Shown here: one piece after another, positions 1 through 7,635 of the stretch
Position numbering within the stretch: position 1 is the stretch's first letter
Layout: each line of letters opens with the position of its first letter
DNA from: an uncultured bacterium
GTDB taxonomy: Bacteria; Actinomycetota; Coriobacteriia; Coriobacteriales; Coriobacteriaceae
DNA length: 64,000 nucleotides
NCBI GenBank assembly: GCA_905214465.1
Contig: CAJMMD010000011.1
Coordinates: 11,000 to 74,999 of the forward strand
Direction: 5' to 3'
The notes under the pieces: generated by a model
What the model saw: only the letters and a program-made list of their open reading frames with translations
The model's database searches: none
What the model was told of the DNA's origin: nothing
Program-made: the position numbers and the translations under genes

Positions 1-245
1 GTATGATCCTCGAGGCGATGGGAAAGGACCCCGAGGACTTCGACTGGGTCGCCGACCGCCCCGGCCACGACCGCCGCTACGCCATCGACAGCACGAAGCT
101 CCAGCGCGAGCTCGGCTGGAGGCCGGCACACACCGACTTCGCCGAGGGCCTGAAGGCCACCATCGACTGGTACGTCGAGAACGAGTCCTGGTGGCGCCCG
201 GCCAAGGAGGCCACCGAGGCCAGGTACCGCGCACAGGGGCAGTAG
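1..245 (+). CDS. rmlB: dTDP-glucose 4,6-dehydratase, C-terminal end (partial)
   Basis: Only the last 80 or so residues are present; the reading frame is open to the left edge. The visible part (YAIDSTKLQRELGWRP, then GLKATIDWYVENESWW) is the usual C-terminus of RmlB, an extended SDR enzyme that dehydrates dTDP-glucose in the second step of dTDP-L-rhamnose synthesis. It ends with TAG 12 bases before the RmlC-RmlD fusion, so the two are probably cotranscribed. The N-terminal nucleotide-binding half lies outside the window, so the assignment rests on the tail and the neighbour. Confidence 0.88.
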   Translation, partial: MILEAMGKDPEDFDWVADRPGHDRRYAIDSTKLQRELGWRPAHTDFAEGLKATIDWYVENESWWRPAKEATEARYRAQGQ

Positions 246-257
246 GAGGGGAGAGAC

Positions 258-1718
258 ATGGCTGACATCGCATTCGAGAAGGACCTCGCCGTCACCGAGA
301 CCGGCATCGGGGGCCTCAAGGTCGTCGACCTCGCCGTCCACGGCGACTCGCGCGGCTGGTTCAAGGAGAACTGGCAGCGCGCCAAGATGTGCGCGCTCGG
401 GATCCCCGACCTCCGCGTCGTCCAGAACAACATCTCCTACAACGACAGCCGCGGCGTCACCCGCGGCATCCACGCGGAGCCCTGGGACAAGTTCATCTCC
501 GTGGCCCGCGGCTCGGTCTTCGGCGCCTGGGTGGACCTGCGCGAGGGAAGCGAGACCTTCGGCAGGGTGTTCACCTGCACGCTCGACCCGAGCAAGGCCA
601 TCTACGTCCCGCGCGGCGTGGGCAACTCCTTCCAGGCCCTGGAGGACGGCACCGCCTACACCTACCTGGTGGACGCCCACTGGTCGCTGGAGCTCAAGAA
701 GACGTACACCTTCGTGAACCTCGCCGACCCGGAGCTCGCCATCGAGTGGCCCATCCCGCTGGCCGAGGCCACCGTCTCCGAGGCCGACCTCAACCACCCG
801 ATGCTCGCCGACGTCGTCCCCATGGCGCCCAGGCGCACTCTCGTCACCGGCTGCAACGGCCAGCTGGGCCGCGCGGTCCGCGCGCTGGCGGAGGAGCGCG
901 GCGTCGCCAAGGACTTCGACTTCTGCGACATCGACACCTTCGACATGTCCGACCCGGACGCCTACGCGCAGTACGACTGGTCGCTCTACGGCACCGTGAT
1001 CAACTGCGGCGCCTACACGGCCGTGGATAAAGCGGAGACCCCCGAGGGCCGTGTCATCGCCTGGAAGGCCAACGCGACCGGCCCCGCCCTTCTCGCCCGC
1101 ACCTGCGCCGGGCACGGGATCACGCTCGTCCACGTGTCCTCCGACTACGTCTTCGACGGCACCGCCGAGGTCCACACGGAGGACGAGCCCCTCAGCCCGC
1201 TGTCCGTCTATGGCCAGACCAAGGCCGCCGGCGACATCGCCGTTGCCGGGTGCCCGCGCCACTACATCATGCGCAGCTCTTGGGTCATCGGCGAGGGCCA
1301 CAACTTCGTCAAGACCATGAAGGGGCTGTCCGACCGCGTCGCCGACCCGGAGGACAAGCTGGAGCAGGTCACCGTCGTGGACGACCAGCTGGGCCGCCTG
1401 ACCTTCACGCGCGACATGGCCGAGGCCATCTTCCATGTGCTGGGGACGCACGCCCCCTACGGAACCTACGACTGCACCGGCTCCGGCGCCGTCAAGTCCT
1501 GGGCCGACATCGCCCGCTCCGTCTTCGATGCCGCCAACGGCAACGGCGACGGGGTCGTGCCGGTATCGACCGCCGACTACTACGCCAGCGCCGAGGGCCC
1601 CATCGCACCGCGCCCGGTGCACTCCGCGCTCGACCTTTCCAAGCTCGAGTCTACCGGCTTCCACATGCCCGACTGGGAGGAAGAGCTGGTGGAGTACCTT
1701 GAGGAGCTGATGCGGTGA
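258..1718 (+). CDS. rmlC-rmlD: fused dTDP-4-dehydrorhamnose 3,5-epimerase / dTDP-4-dehydrorhamnose reductase
   Basis: 486 residues carrying the last two enzymes of dTDP-L-rhamnose synthesis in one chain. Residues 1-185 are an RmlC cupin: TRGIHAEPWDKF holds the likely catalytic His72, and VPRGVGNSFQ follows. Residues about 190-486 are an RmlD short-chain reductase, with the nucleotide-binding motif GCNGQLG (198-204), VSSDYVFDGT, and the YxxxK pair Tyr318/Lys322. A strong Shine-Dalgarno (AGGAGGGGA) sits just before the ATG. Fusion guarantees equal amounts of the two enzymes. Base composition is high-GC, like the chromosome backbone and unlike the genes immediately after it. Confidence 0.93.
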   Translation: MADIAFEKDLAVTETGIGGLKVVDLAVHGDSRGWFKENWQRAKMCALGIPDLRVVQNNISYNDSRGVTRGIHAEPWDKFISVARGSVFGAWVDLREGSETFGRVFTCTLDPSKAIYVPRGVGNSFQALEDGTAYTYLVDAHWSLELKKTYTFVNLADPELAIEWPIPLAEATVSEADLNHPMLADVVPMAPRRTLVTGCNGQLGRAVRALAEERGVAKDFDFCDIDTFDMSDPDAYAQYDWSLYGTVINCGAYTAVDKAETPEGRVIAWKANATGPALLARTCAGHGITLVHVSSDYVFDGTAEVHTEDEPLSPLSVYGQTKAAGDIAVAGCPRHYIMRSSWVIGEGHNFVKTMKGLSDRVADPEDKLEQVTVVDDQLGRLTFTRDMAEAIFHVLGTHAPYGTYDCTGSGAVKSWADIARSVFDAANGNGDGVVPVSTADYYASAEGPIAPRPVHSALDLSKLESTGFHMPDWEEELVEYLEELMR

Positions 1719-2512
1719 TGTCTGCACGCCACACTTTCGCAGTATGCGCGTATGGCCAGAGCCCATATTTAAAAGAATGCCTTGATTCTCTCAAGGCGCA
1801 AAACAATGAACGCAGCGATATTTTTATTGCAACTTCAACCCCAAGTGAGTGGTTGGATGATCTCGCTTCTCTTTATGGGGTGCGGGTGTTTGTAAATGAA
1901 GGCGAGTCGGGAATTGGTCAAGACTGGTCTTTTGCTTATTCCTGTGCAAATACGCCTTTCGTCACAATTGCCCATCAGGATGATGTATATTCACCCGATT
2001 ATGCCTCATCTGCGGTTTCGTCCCTTTTAAGTGACCAGCGATCGCTGATTTATTTTTGTGATTACGGAGAGATCCGGGAAGGCAATATTGTCGATAAGAA
2101 CTCGCTGCTATTTATCAAACGAATACTGTTATCACCACTAAAAAATCCAAATAATTCAGCTAGCCGAACGGCGAAGCGGGCGGTGCTTCGATTCGGTTCT
2201 GCAATTTGTTGTCCTGCGGTAACATATAATGTTGACAATTGCCCTAATCCTCCATTTGTTATTGGTATGAAGTCGAATCTTGACTGGGCAACTTGGGAGA
2301 GGCTGTCGAATCTCGAGGGATCGTTTTTATACGACGCCGATAGGATCTTAATGCATCATCGTATTCATCTTGGCTCTGCTACATCTGAGCTTATTGCTGA
2401 TAAGTCACGTGATGTCGAAGACCTTGAAATGCTAAAGCGATTCTGGCCAGATTCTGTTGCCAAGGTAATTGAAATGATTTATGCAAGGGGAACAAAAAGC
2501 AATGAGCTCTGA
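1718..2512 (+). CDS. family 2-like glycosyltransferase
   Basis: About 264 residues. The N-terminus (FAVCAYGQSPYLKECLDSL) and the DXD-like segment HQDDVYSP at about residues 86-93 fit a GT-A glycosyltransferase of the family 2 type. It probably adds one sugar to a lipid-linked polysaccharide repeat on the cytoplasmic side. ATG 1718 overlaps the preceding TGA by one base, indicating translational coupling to rmlCD; an in-frame GTG at 1715 is the alternative. Codon use becomes strikingly AT-rich from here on, so the end of rmlCD marks the edge of the variable, probably transferred, part of the locus. Donor and acceptor sugars cannot be told. Confidence 0.75.
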   Translation: MSARHTFAVCAYGQSPYLKECLDSLKAQNNERSDIFIATSTPSEWLDDLASLYGVRVFVNEGESGIGQDWSFAYSCANTPFVTIAHQDDVYSPDYASSAVSSLLSDQRSLIYFCDYGEIREGNIVDKNSLLFIKRILLSPLKNPNNSASRTAKRAVLRFGSAICCPAVTYNVDNCPNPPFVIGMKSNLDWATWERLSNLEGSFLYDADRILMHHRIHLGSATSELIADKSRDVEDLEMLKRFWPDSVAKVIEMIYARGTKSNEL

Positions 2513-3494
2513 GTTTAACGCGAAAAAAGTCTCTGTCTTGATTCCTGTCTACAACTCTCAGGCATACATCTCTCGTTGTTTGGATAGCATAATTGCGCAA
2601 ACTTATAGCGAATGGGAGATTGTATGTATTGATGACGGCTCCAGCGATAGCTCTCCTTTGATTCTCGACGAATATCGTAGTCGGTATCCCGATAAAATCA
2701 TTGTCGAGCACAGATCTAATGAAGGGGTTGCAGCCGCGCGCAATCGAGCTATCGCTCTTGCAACTGGTGAATACTTGGTATTTGCTGATAATGACGATTG
2801 GCTTGATGTCGACTACATCGACACGCTCCTTACAGCTGCCTTAAACTCCGGGGCAGATGTTGTTTGCAGCGGATATAAGCGCCCCAATAATAATGGTGAC
2901 ATTTTATTTTCAACTTCGCCTAAACCCGATACTGAATGGGGACCATATGTTGTTGAGGCCGCCTGGGCAAAGATATACCGAACAGATTATGTTCGAAAAA
3001 ATCATCTTTGTTTTTTAGACACTAATATTGGCGAAGATTTATATTTTTCAATTCCTGCTATCGAGCTAACAAATAATATTCAGATTATTAGCTACTGCGG
3101 TTACAACTGGTTTTTTAATGAGAGCAGTGTTTCTAATACAAAACACCGCAGCTCTGATTCTCTGCTCTTTGAAGAAACTCTTAATAAAATCATACTCATG
3201 CTTAAGGCCAGAGGGCTCTTTCAAAGGCCAATTTTAATTCACTATATCATTAGACTTATTGTTTGGTTTCTGTTCTACACGGGCAAGAGTGACGGTGTTC
3301 AGAAAGCAAGAATCAACTATGATCACTATGTAAACTGGTTAGATTCAGAAGTTGTCGGATGGCGCCATGAATCGTTCGCTTCTTGCCAACACCCAACGGG
3401 GGACGCTATAAAGAATCGTTTAGCAGTCTGGCTTTTCGTGCGACATCCAAGATTGTTTGGCTGCATCCTTCATGTTTACGTTGGGTATTTTTAA
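2502..3494 (+). CDS. family 2 glycosyltransferase
   Basis: 330 residues. The N-terminus is classical GT2: VSVLIPVYNSQAYISRCLDS, then IVCIDDGSSDSS, and the metal-binding FADNDDWLD. It probably extends the polysaccharide repeat unit at the inner face of the membrane. ATG 2502 is preferred over 2481 because AAGGGG lies upstream at workable spacing; this start overlaps the end of the preceding transferase by 11 bases, consistent with coupling. The C-terminal 120 residues are less conserved and contain WFLFYTG-like hydrophobic stretches but no clear membrane domain. AT-rich. It is the last plus-strand gene before the inverted cassette. Confidence 0.85.
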   Translation: MSSEFNAKKVSVLIPVYNSQAYISRCLDSIIAQTYSEWEIVCIDDGSSDSSPLILDEYRSRYPDKIIVEHRSNEGVAAARNRAIALATGEYLVFADNDDWLDVDYIDTLLTAALNSGADVVCSGYKRPNNNGDILFSTSPKPDTEWGPYVVEAAWAKIYRTDYVRKNHLCFLDTNIGEDLYFSIPAIELTNNIQIISYCGYNWFFNESSVSNTKHRSSDSLLFEETLNKIILMLKARGLFQRPILIHYIIRLIVWFLFYTGKSDGVQKARINYDHYVNWLDSEVVGWRHESFASCQHPTGDAIKNRLAVWLFVRHPRLFGCILHVYVGYF

Positions 3495-3978
3495 AAAAGT
3501 GCGAGGCCTTGAAGATGAGGCTGCTCTATTGTGACCAAGGCACAGCGACCAGTTGGGCGCTTGCGAGCTAAGCTATGTCAAGCTCGGGAACCTGCTTCCC
3601 AAGGCTGCCAGGCTCAGTTTCGACTGATTCTTCCCGGTCGACCTTGCACTTCCGATGCCGCACGTGTGCTCCGAGCCCTGTGCCGCGATTGGCTTCTCGC
3701 CGCCAAGCGCGCTTCTTCGGGACGATACTCGGCGAAGGGACAGCGCTCCGCGATGCCCTGTAAGGCCTCGCCGACGGCACCGCGGAGCGCTGCTGGGCTC
3801 CTACGGTATGAAACGTCTCCGAACCTGAACCCATCGAAACATGTCACTACCATTCCTTTGACTTGAAAAACGTCTTCCCCAGCGGCCCGAAAGTGGCTGC
3901 GGGGGAAGACGTTCGGCTATCCGCGGGAACGGCCCATCTGTTCAATGTATTCGGCTGAGATTGGAAGTCAACACCTAG
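3495..3978. other. gene-free junction, possible remnant
   Basis: This 484-base stretch separates convergent glycosyltransferase genes. Its middle (about 3590-3810) is clearly GC-richer than the flanking genes and has several short overlapping open frames on both strands. None has a convincing ribosome-binding site or recognisable motif. It could be the decayed remains of an inserted element or an older gene, but no transposase motif or paired terminal repeat could be identified. The only clear structure is the hairpin at 3869-3913. Confidence 0.5.
3869..3913 (-). terminator. rho-independent terminator of the inverted flippase cassette
   Basis: Perfect 12-base arms, 3869-3880 and 3902-3913 (AACGTCTTCCCC and its complement), enclose a GC-rich loop. 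Read on the minus strand the hairpin is followed directly by five T (A-run at 3866-3870 on plus). It lies 66 bases beyond the stop of the minus-strand glycosyltransferase, so it likely ends that operon. Confidence 0.75.
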
Positions 3979-4947
3979 TTAATGCTTGCCAAGAGTTAAC
4001 CCATATTCATCCTTGAGCCTTTCATTGATCATATCGATGGGATATGTGTTCTTGCCGTCTCCTTGGTCTTGCCAGACCGAATGGCCAGTAAAGCCCTGCC
4101 AGCAATGGATATAGTACATTGATTTTTCCGAACGCAGCTCGGTCTGTCCTGTCAACGGTGAATTCGGAGCGAGAGGATCATCAAAATCATATCCTCGATG
4201 AACAATTTCATCAAACCAATACGCTCCAATATCTCCTAGGTCTTCGTATGCGCCGAAATAGATAGAGTCTTCTGCAAGTTCTTTAGCAATCTTCACATTT
4301 AGAAGGCAGCACCATTCGTTGATTCTGCAGGATCTTTTTTCATATTTGAAGCGATGGATATCTTTGAGCGTGTCAGCGCAGTACGTTATCGGCCATCTCG
4401 AGTTACTGGGAAGCTTGTGATTGGCAATCTCGGCAGGGCAACACCTATTGCTGAGGGGGCACCTCCAGCACTGTCCAAGATCACCAATGATAGCTGTGTT
4501 GTTAGTTATGGAATTAAGATACTTTGCAACAATATCTCCGGTAAATTGAACATCATCGTGAATCAATAGTACGTACTCTTTGTCGGTATTGTCCAACGCA
4601 TATTGATACCGCATGTCCTCACGTTTGACTATATTGGGATTTACCCCCCTAAGGCGATAAAGAACATACATAATTCGATTGTGAAACTTGTTGAGTGAAT
4701 CTGCTGAAAAATAATGAATGCCACAGTTGTTGGAATTTATATGCAGCTTAATATTGATTGGATTCATTGCTTCGAGGAATGCGGGATCTTGATACTTTTT
4801 AATCGTTTCAAGTCCTGAACAATCATCTTGAATATAGATCGTGTCTATATGTTGGCCGCAATACTTTTTTAAAGTTAGCAGGGTGTAAATTAAACTCTCT
4901 GGTTTTTTATACGATTGAATTGCAACATCAATCTTTTCAACATTCAT
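3979..4947 (-). CDS. predicted glycosyltransferase of the polysaccharide locus
   Basis: 322 residues starting at MNVEKIDVAIQSYKKP. The opening (VDVAI-type strand, QSYKKPESLIYTLLTL) and LLIHDDVQFTG, a DXD-like motif near residue 115, suggest a GT-A fold transferase. It is more divergent than the family 2 members nearby. ATG 4947 has AAAGG seven bases upstream and follows the flippase stop by 11 bases; the longer frame from 4974 would overlap the flippase. It is the second gene of a two-gene minus-strand unit. Cysteine-rich segments (CWRCPLSNRCCP) are unusual for the family; their role is unknown. Confidence 0.6.
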   Translation of the reverse strand: MNVEKIDVAIQSYKKPESLIYTLLTLKKYCGQHIDTIYIQDDCSGLETIKKYQDPAFLEAMNPINIKLHINSNNCGIHYFSADSLNKFHNRIMYVLYRLRGVNPNIVKREDMRYQYALDNTDKEYVLLIHDDVQFTGDIVAKYLNSITNNTAIIGDLGQCWRCPLSNRCCPAEIANHKLPSNSRWPITYCADTLKDIHRFKYEKRSCRINEWCCLLNVKIAKELAEDSIYFGAYEDLGDIGAYWFDEIVHRGYDFDDPLAPNSPLTGQTELRSEKSMYYIHCWQGFTGHSVWQDQGDGKNTYPIDMINERLKDEYGLTLGKH

Positions 4948-4958
4948 ACTGTTGCCTT

Positions 4959-6200
4959 TCATTTTGATGGCCATTGCGATAATCGCGTTTTGATCGAAAC
5001 TATACTAATCATTATTCCGATTGCATATGAAATGGAAATAATGATACTGATGCTATTTGAGTCCTGATTTAGTAATAATCCAGTGGCCAATACGCTGCAA
5101 CAAACCGGAGTAAAACTTGCGGCTATTGTACCTATGGTGTCTTTCATCAATATAAGTACGTCAACCAAAAAATATAGGCAGGCGTTTGTTGTGGCAACGG
5201 CTAACGCTCCATATAAAAGATTTGAATGAATTGAAATGCTGGGTGAGTATAAAAGCGACAAGGCAAACGACCCGAGAAAAGCGGAAGCAAGACAGCCTGC
5301 TATCAATAGAAGGAGAATAATTGCAATTATTTTATTTAGTAATTGTGAAATCCAGTCTTTATCGTGCACCCGCAATGCATCAGAAATTGGTTTATATAAA
5401 GGTGCATACAAGTAGTTTGCAATTGCTTGAATAACAACGGTGGGAGTTGCTACTGCTGCGTATACGCCAAGAAGTTCATTGCCGTATCTTAAGGCATAGG
5501 ACTGCCGCGTTTGACTTACTACTAGCGAAATAAGAAGGCAAGAAATAAATCCAGGGAAACAGGTTCGAGCAATTCGTTTAATTTGGCAGACATTGTAGAC
5601 GGCATGAGCTTGGGTGAATCTATTTGCTATTCTTCTATCATAAAAGATAACAACGAAAAGTGTGGTTAACGTCATTAGGATGATGCTGTTAAGTAGTGTA
5701 TGAAATACAGATAAACCTATGCTGAATGATGCGACGATTAATACTCCACGTGCCATTTGGGATTTTCCCGCAATATCAAGGCGATCATTTCGTTGAAAAA
5801 TGCCCTGATACACATCAATAAAAGTTTCAATTATTTTAAATATAATATACATTATTGTTGTAGGGTAATTTGCAATATCTACAGTGAACAATGTGTAAAT
5901 TAGGCTGACAAGCAGACCCGCAGCACTGCATATAACTTTAAATCCAACAAAATCAGCCGCAGAATACTCCGTTTCCTTGCAGCCAACTTGCACAGGACGA
6001 GTTTTGAAAAAAACAATAGTGGAAGTGATGTTTCCAACTGCCATAGCTACCGCTAGAGAACCTGAATCAGAATAGCTTGTCGACAGCCTAACAACGAGTA
6101 CCGTGGTCAACCATGTGCATACAAGATAGAAAAAAGACCCGATAGAATTCCAGAGCATGTTTTCTTTCAATGAAAGTGGCTGGTTTTTTTCTGCCTCCAT
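4959..6200 (-). CDS. wzx: Wzx-type polysaccharide flippase
   Basis: 413 residues, almost entirely hydrophobic, with roughly 10-12 membrane segments, a start near LKENMLWNSIGSFFYLV, and the layout of the MOP/PST exporter superfamily. These proteins flip undecaprenyl-linked repeat units to the outer face for Wzy-type polymerisation. The YQGIFQRNDRLDIAGKSQM segment after the fourth helix resembles the cytoplasmic loop typical of Wzx proteins. It is the first gene of the inverted cassette, followed by a transferase. No Wzy polymerase is obvious beside it; the large membrane protein at 7636 is one candidate. AT-rich, consistent with transfer. Confidence 0.78.
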   Translation of the reverse strand: MEAEKNQPLSLKENMLWNSIGSFFYLVCTWLTTVLVVRLSTSYSDSGSLAVAMAVGNITSTIVFFKTRPVQVGCKETEYSAADFVGFKVICSAAGLLVSLIYTLFTVDIANYPTTIMYIIFKIIETFIDVYQGIFQRNDRLDIAGKSQMARGVLIVASFSIGLSVFHTLLNSIILMTLTTLFVVIFYDRRIANRFTQAHAVYNVCQIKRIARTCFPGFISCLLISLVVSQTRQSYALRYGNELLGVYAAVATPTVVIQAIANYLYAPLYKPISDALRVHDKDWISQLLNKIIAIILLLLIAGCLASAFLGSFALSLLYSPSISIHSNLLYGALAVATTNACLYFLVDVLILMKDTIGTIAASFTPVCCSVLATGLLLNQDSNSISIIISISYAIGIMISIVSIKTRLSQWPSK

Positions 6201-6407
6201 TAATTACTCCTAGCAATTAATTTGATTTCGAATCAATCGTTGTATCTAAGTCTTAAAATAGAGTCTAAATATAACTCAGACGCATGTCTTTGGTTGGTTG
6301 ATTTACGAAGTCCTTATGCAGGATGTAAATTCGCGGATATGTGTATCGGTGCTGATTTCTTGCACTAAAATATACATGTTCAATTAAGACATCGAGAATG
6401 GATTTGC

Positions 6408-7100
6408 GTGTCCTATAGTCCAAGAACCATTGTTGCCATTCCGGCATATAATGAGGAAGAGTGCATAGAAAACACTATAATTGAGCTTAGACAGGTCGCG
6501 CCTAAGTTCGATTTTGTAGTTATTAATGACGGATCTCATGATCGCACGCTTTCTATCTGCAAGAAAATCGGCTGCAATATTATAGATATGCCTATTAACT
6601 GCGGCTTGACTGTTGGATTTCAGACTGCGGCTCGATATGCCCTCGACCATGGATATGACTATATGATCCAATTTGATGCCGACGGACAACATCGTCCGGA
6701 GTATTTGGCTGCTCTTGTTGAGAAGGCGGAAAATACTGGTTCCGATATCGTTATCGGTTCTAGGTTTCTGACTGTGCGCAAAGATAAGTCGATGCGCATG
6801 GTGGGCTCACGTATGATTACCGTCTTGATAAAGATGCTGACCGGTCGACGTATCAGCGATCCCACCTCGGGTTTCAGGTTGTTTGGTCGTTCCGTGCTCG
6901 ATCGATATTACTACGACAATACTCTTAATCCCGAGCCAGAATCGATTGCTTTGTTTTTAAAGCAGGGCTATTCGGTCTCCGAAGTCCAGGTAACAATGCG
7001 TGAACGTCAGGGTGGCGAGAGCTATTTAAACCCAGTTAAGTCGATGCAGTATATGCTTAGGGTTTTCGCTACGTTGCTGATAGTTCAATGGTTTAGGTGA
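6408..7100 (+). CDS. DPM1-like family 2 glycosyltransferase
   Basis: 230 residues with a short, complete GT2 core: TIVAIPAYNEEECI, VVINDGSHDRT, FDADGQHRPEY (the DXD equivalent), GSRFL, and DPTSGFRLF. This pattern is that of polyprenyl-phosphate glycosyltransferases (DPM1/GtrB type), which load a sugar from a nucleotide onto undecaprenyl phosphate. It ends in a short hydrophobic stretch (YMLRVFATLLIVQWF). The start is GTG 6408 with a weak ribosome site. The next gene is a DUF2304 protein, a frequent partner of this class. The pair is probably responsible for making a lipid-linked sugar donor. Confidence 0.85.
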   Translation: MSYSPRTIVAIPAYNEEECIENTIIELRQVAPKFDFVVINDGSHDRTLSICKKIGCNIIDMPINCGLTVGFQTAARYALDHGYDYMIQFDADGQHRPEYLAALVEKAENTGSDIVIGSRFLTVRKDKSMRMVGSRMITVLIKMLTGRRISDPTSGFRLFGRSVLDRYYYDNTLNPEPESIALFLKQGYSVSEVQVTMRERQGGESYLNPVKSMQYMLRVFATLLIVQWFR

Positions 7101-7105
7101 TTATT

Positions 7106-7468
7106 ATGTCATTTACACTGCGTGTTTTACTTATTGTATTTGCCGTCATCGTTTTCTATTTCGTTATTAGGAAACTAAAAAAGGCACAAATGCAGGTCTT
7201 AGACTCCTTATTTTGGATTATGTTCAGCACAAGCTTTGTTTTGCTTGGCATATTTCCTGAGATAGCTGTACACATTGCCGGTCTTTTAGGGTTTATGTCT
7301 GCCTCGAACTTTGTTTTCCTATATGTGATAGCTGTTCTGGTGGTTCGCGATTTCACTATCTCATTGAGACTAGCTAAGCAGGAAGAGCGATTGAATTCGC
7401 TGGTGCAGGCTGCTGCTTTGAATTGGAACAGCAACGACCTTAAATCATCCAATGACGGTCAATTGTGA
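7106..7468 (+). CDS. DUF2304 family small membrane protein
   Basis: About 120 residues: three hydrophobic segments (VLLIVFAVIVFYFVIRKL, then FWIMFSTSFVLLGIFPEIA, then NFVFLYVIAVLVV) and a charged, coiled-coil-prone tail (ISLRLAKQEERLNSLVQ). This is the standard form of DUF2304, almost always found directly after a DPM1-like transferase, where it may anchor or assist the enzyme. ATG 7106 is preferred because AGGTGA, overlapping the stop of the previous gene, gives five-base spacing; GTG 7097 is the in-frame alternative. Confidence 0.8.
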   Translation: MSFTLRVLLIVFAVIVFYFVIRKLKKAQMQVLDSLFWIMFSTSFVLLGIFPEIAVHIAGLLGFMSASNFVFLYVIAVLVVRDFTISLRLAKQEERLNSLVQAAALNWNSNDLKSSNDGQL

Positions 7469-7635
7469 TTATTCGTAGCGGTAATGTCATCTTTTGACAT
7501 ATTACGTCGTGCTTCAAATAACTGTTGTGGTTGCCTTGCCTTGTCTTGAACATTGATGACAATGTGAAATAATTAATTGATTTAGCGCAACCAAACGGCG
7601 CTTTTATGTTCAAAAGCTTGAAAGGTTAACTGCCA

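Noticed and set aside
3531..3866. Short overlapping ORFs of up to 111 codons on both strands in the gap after 3494
   Set aside because: No ribosome sites, no recognisable family, and mutually overlapping; a decayed element is possible but a transposase could not be shown.
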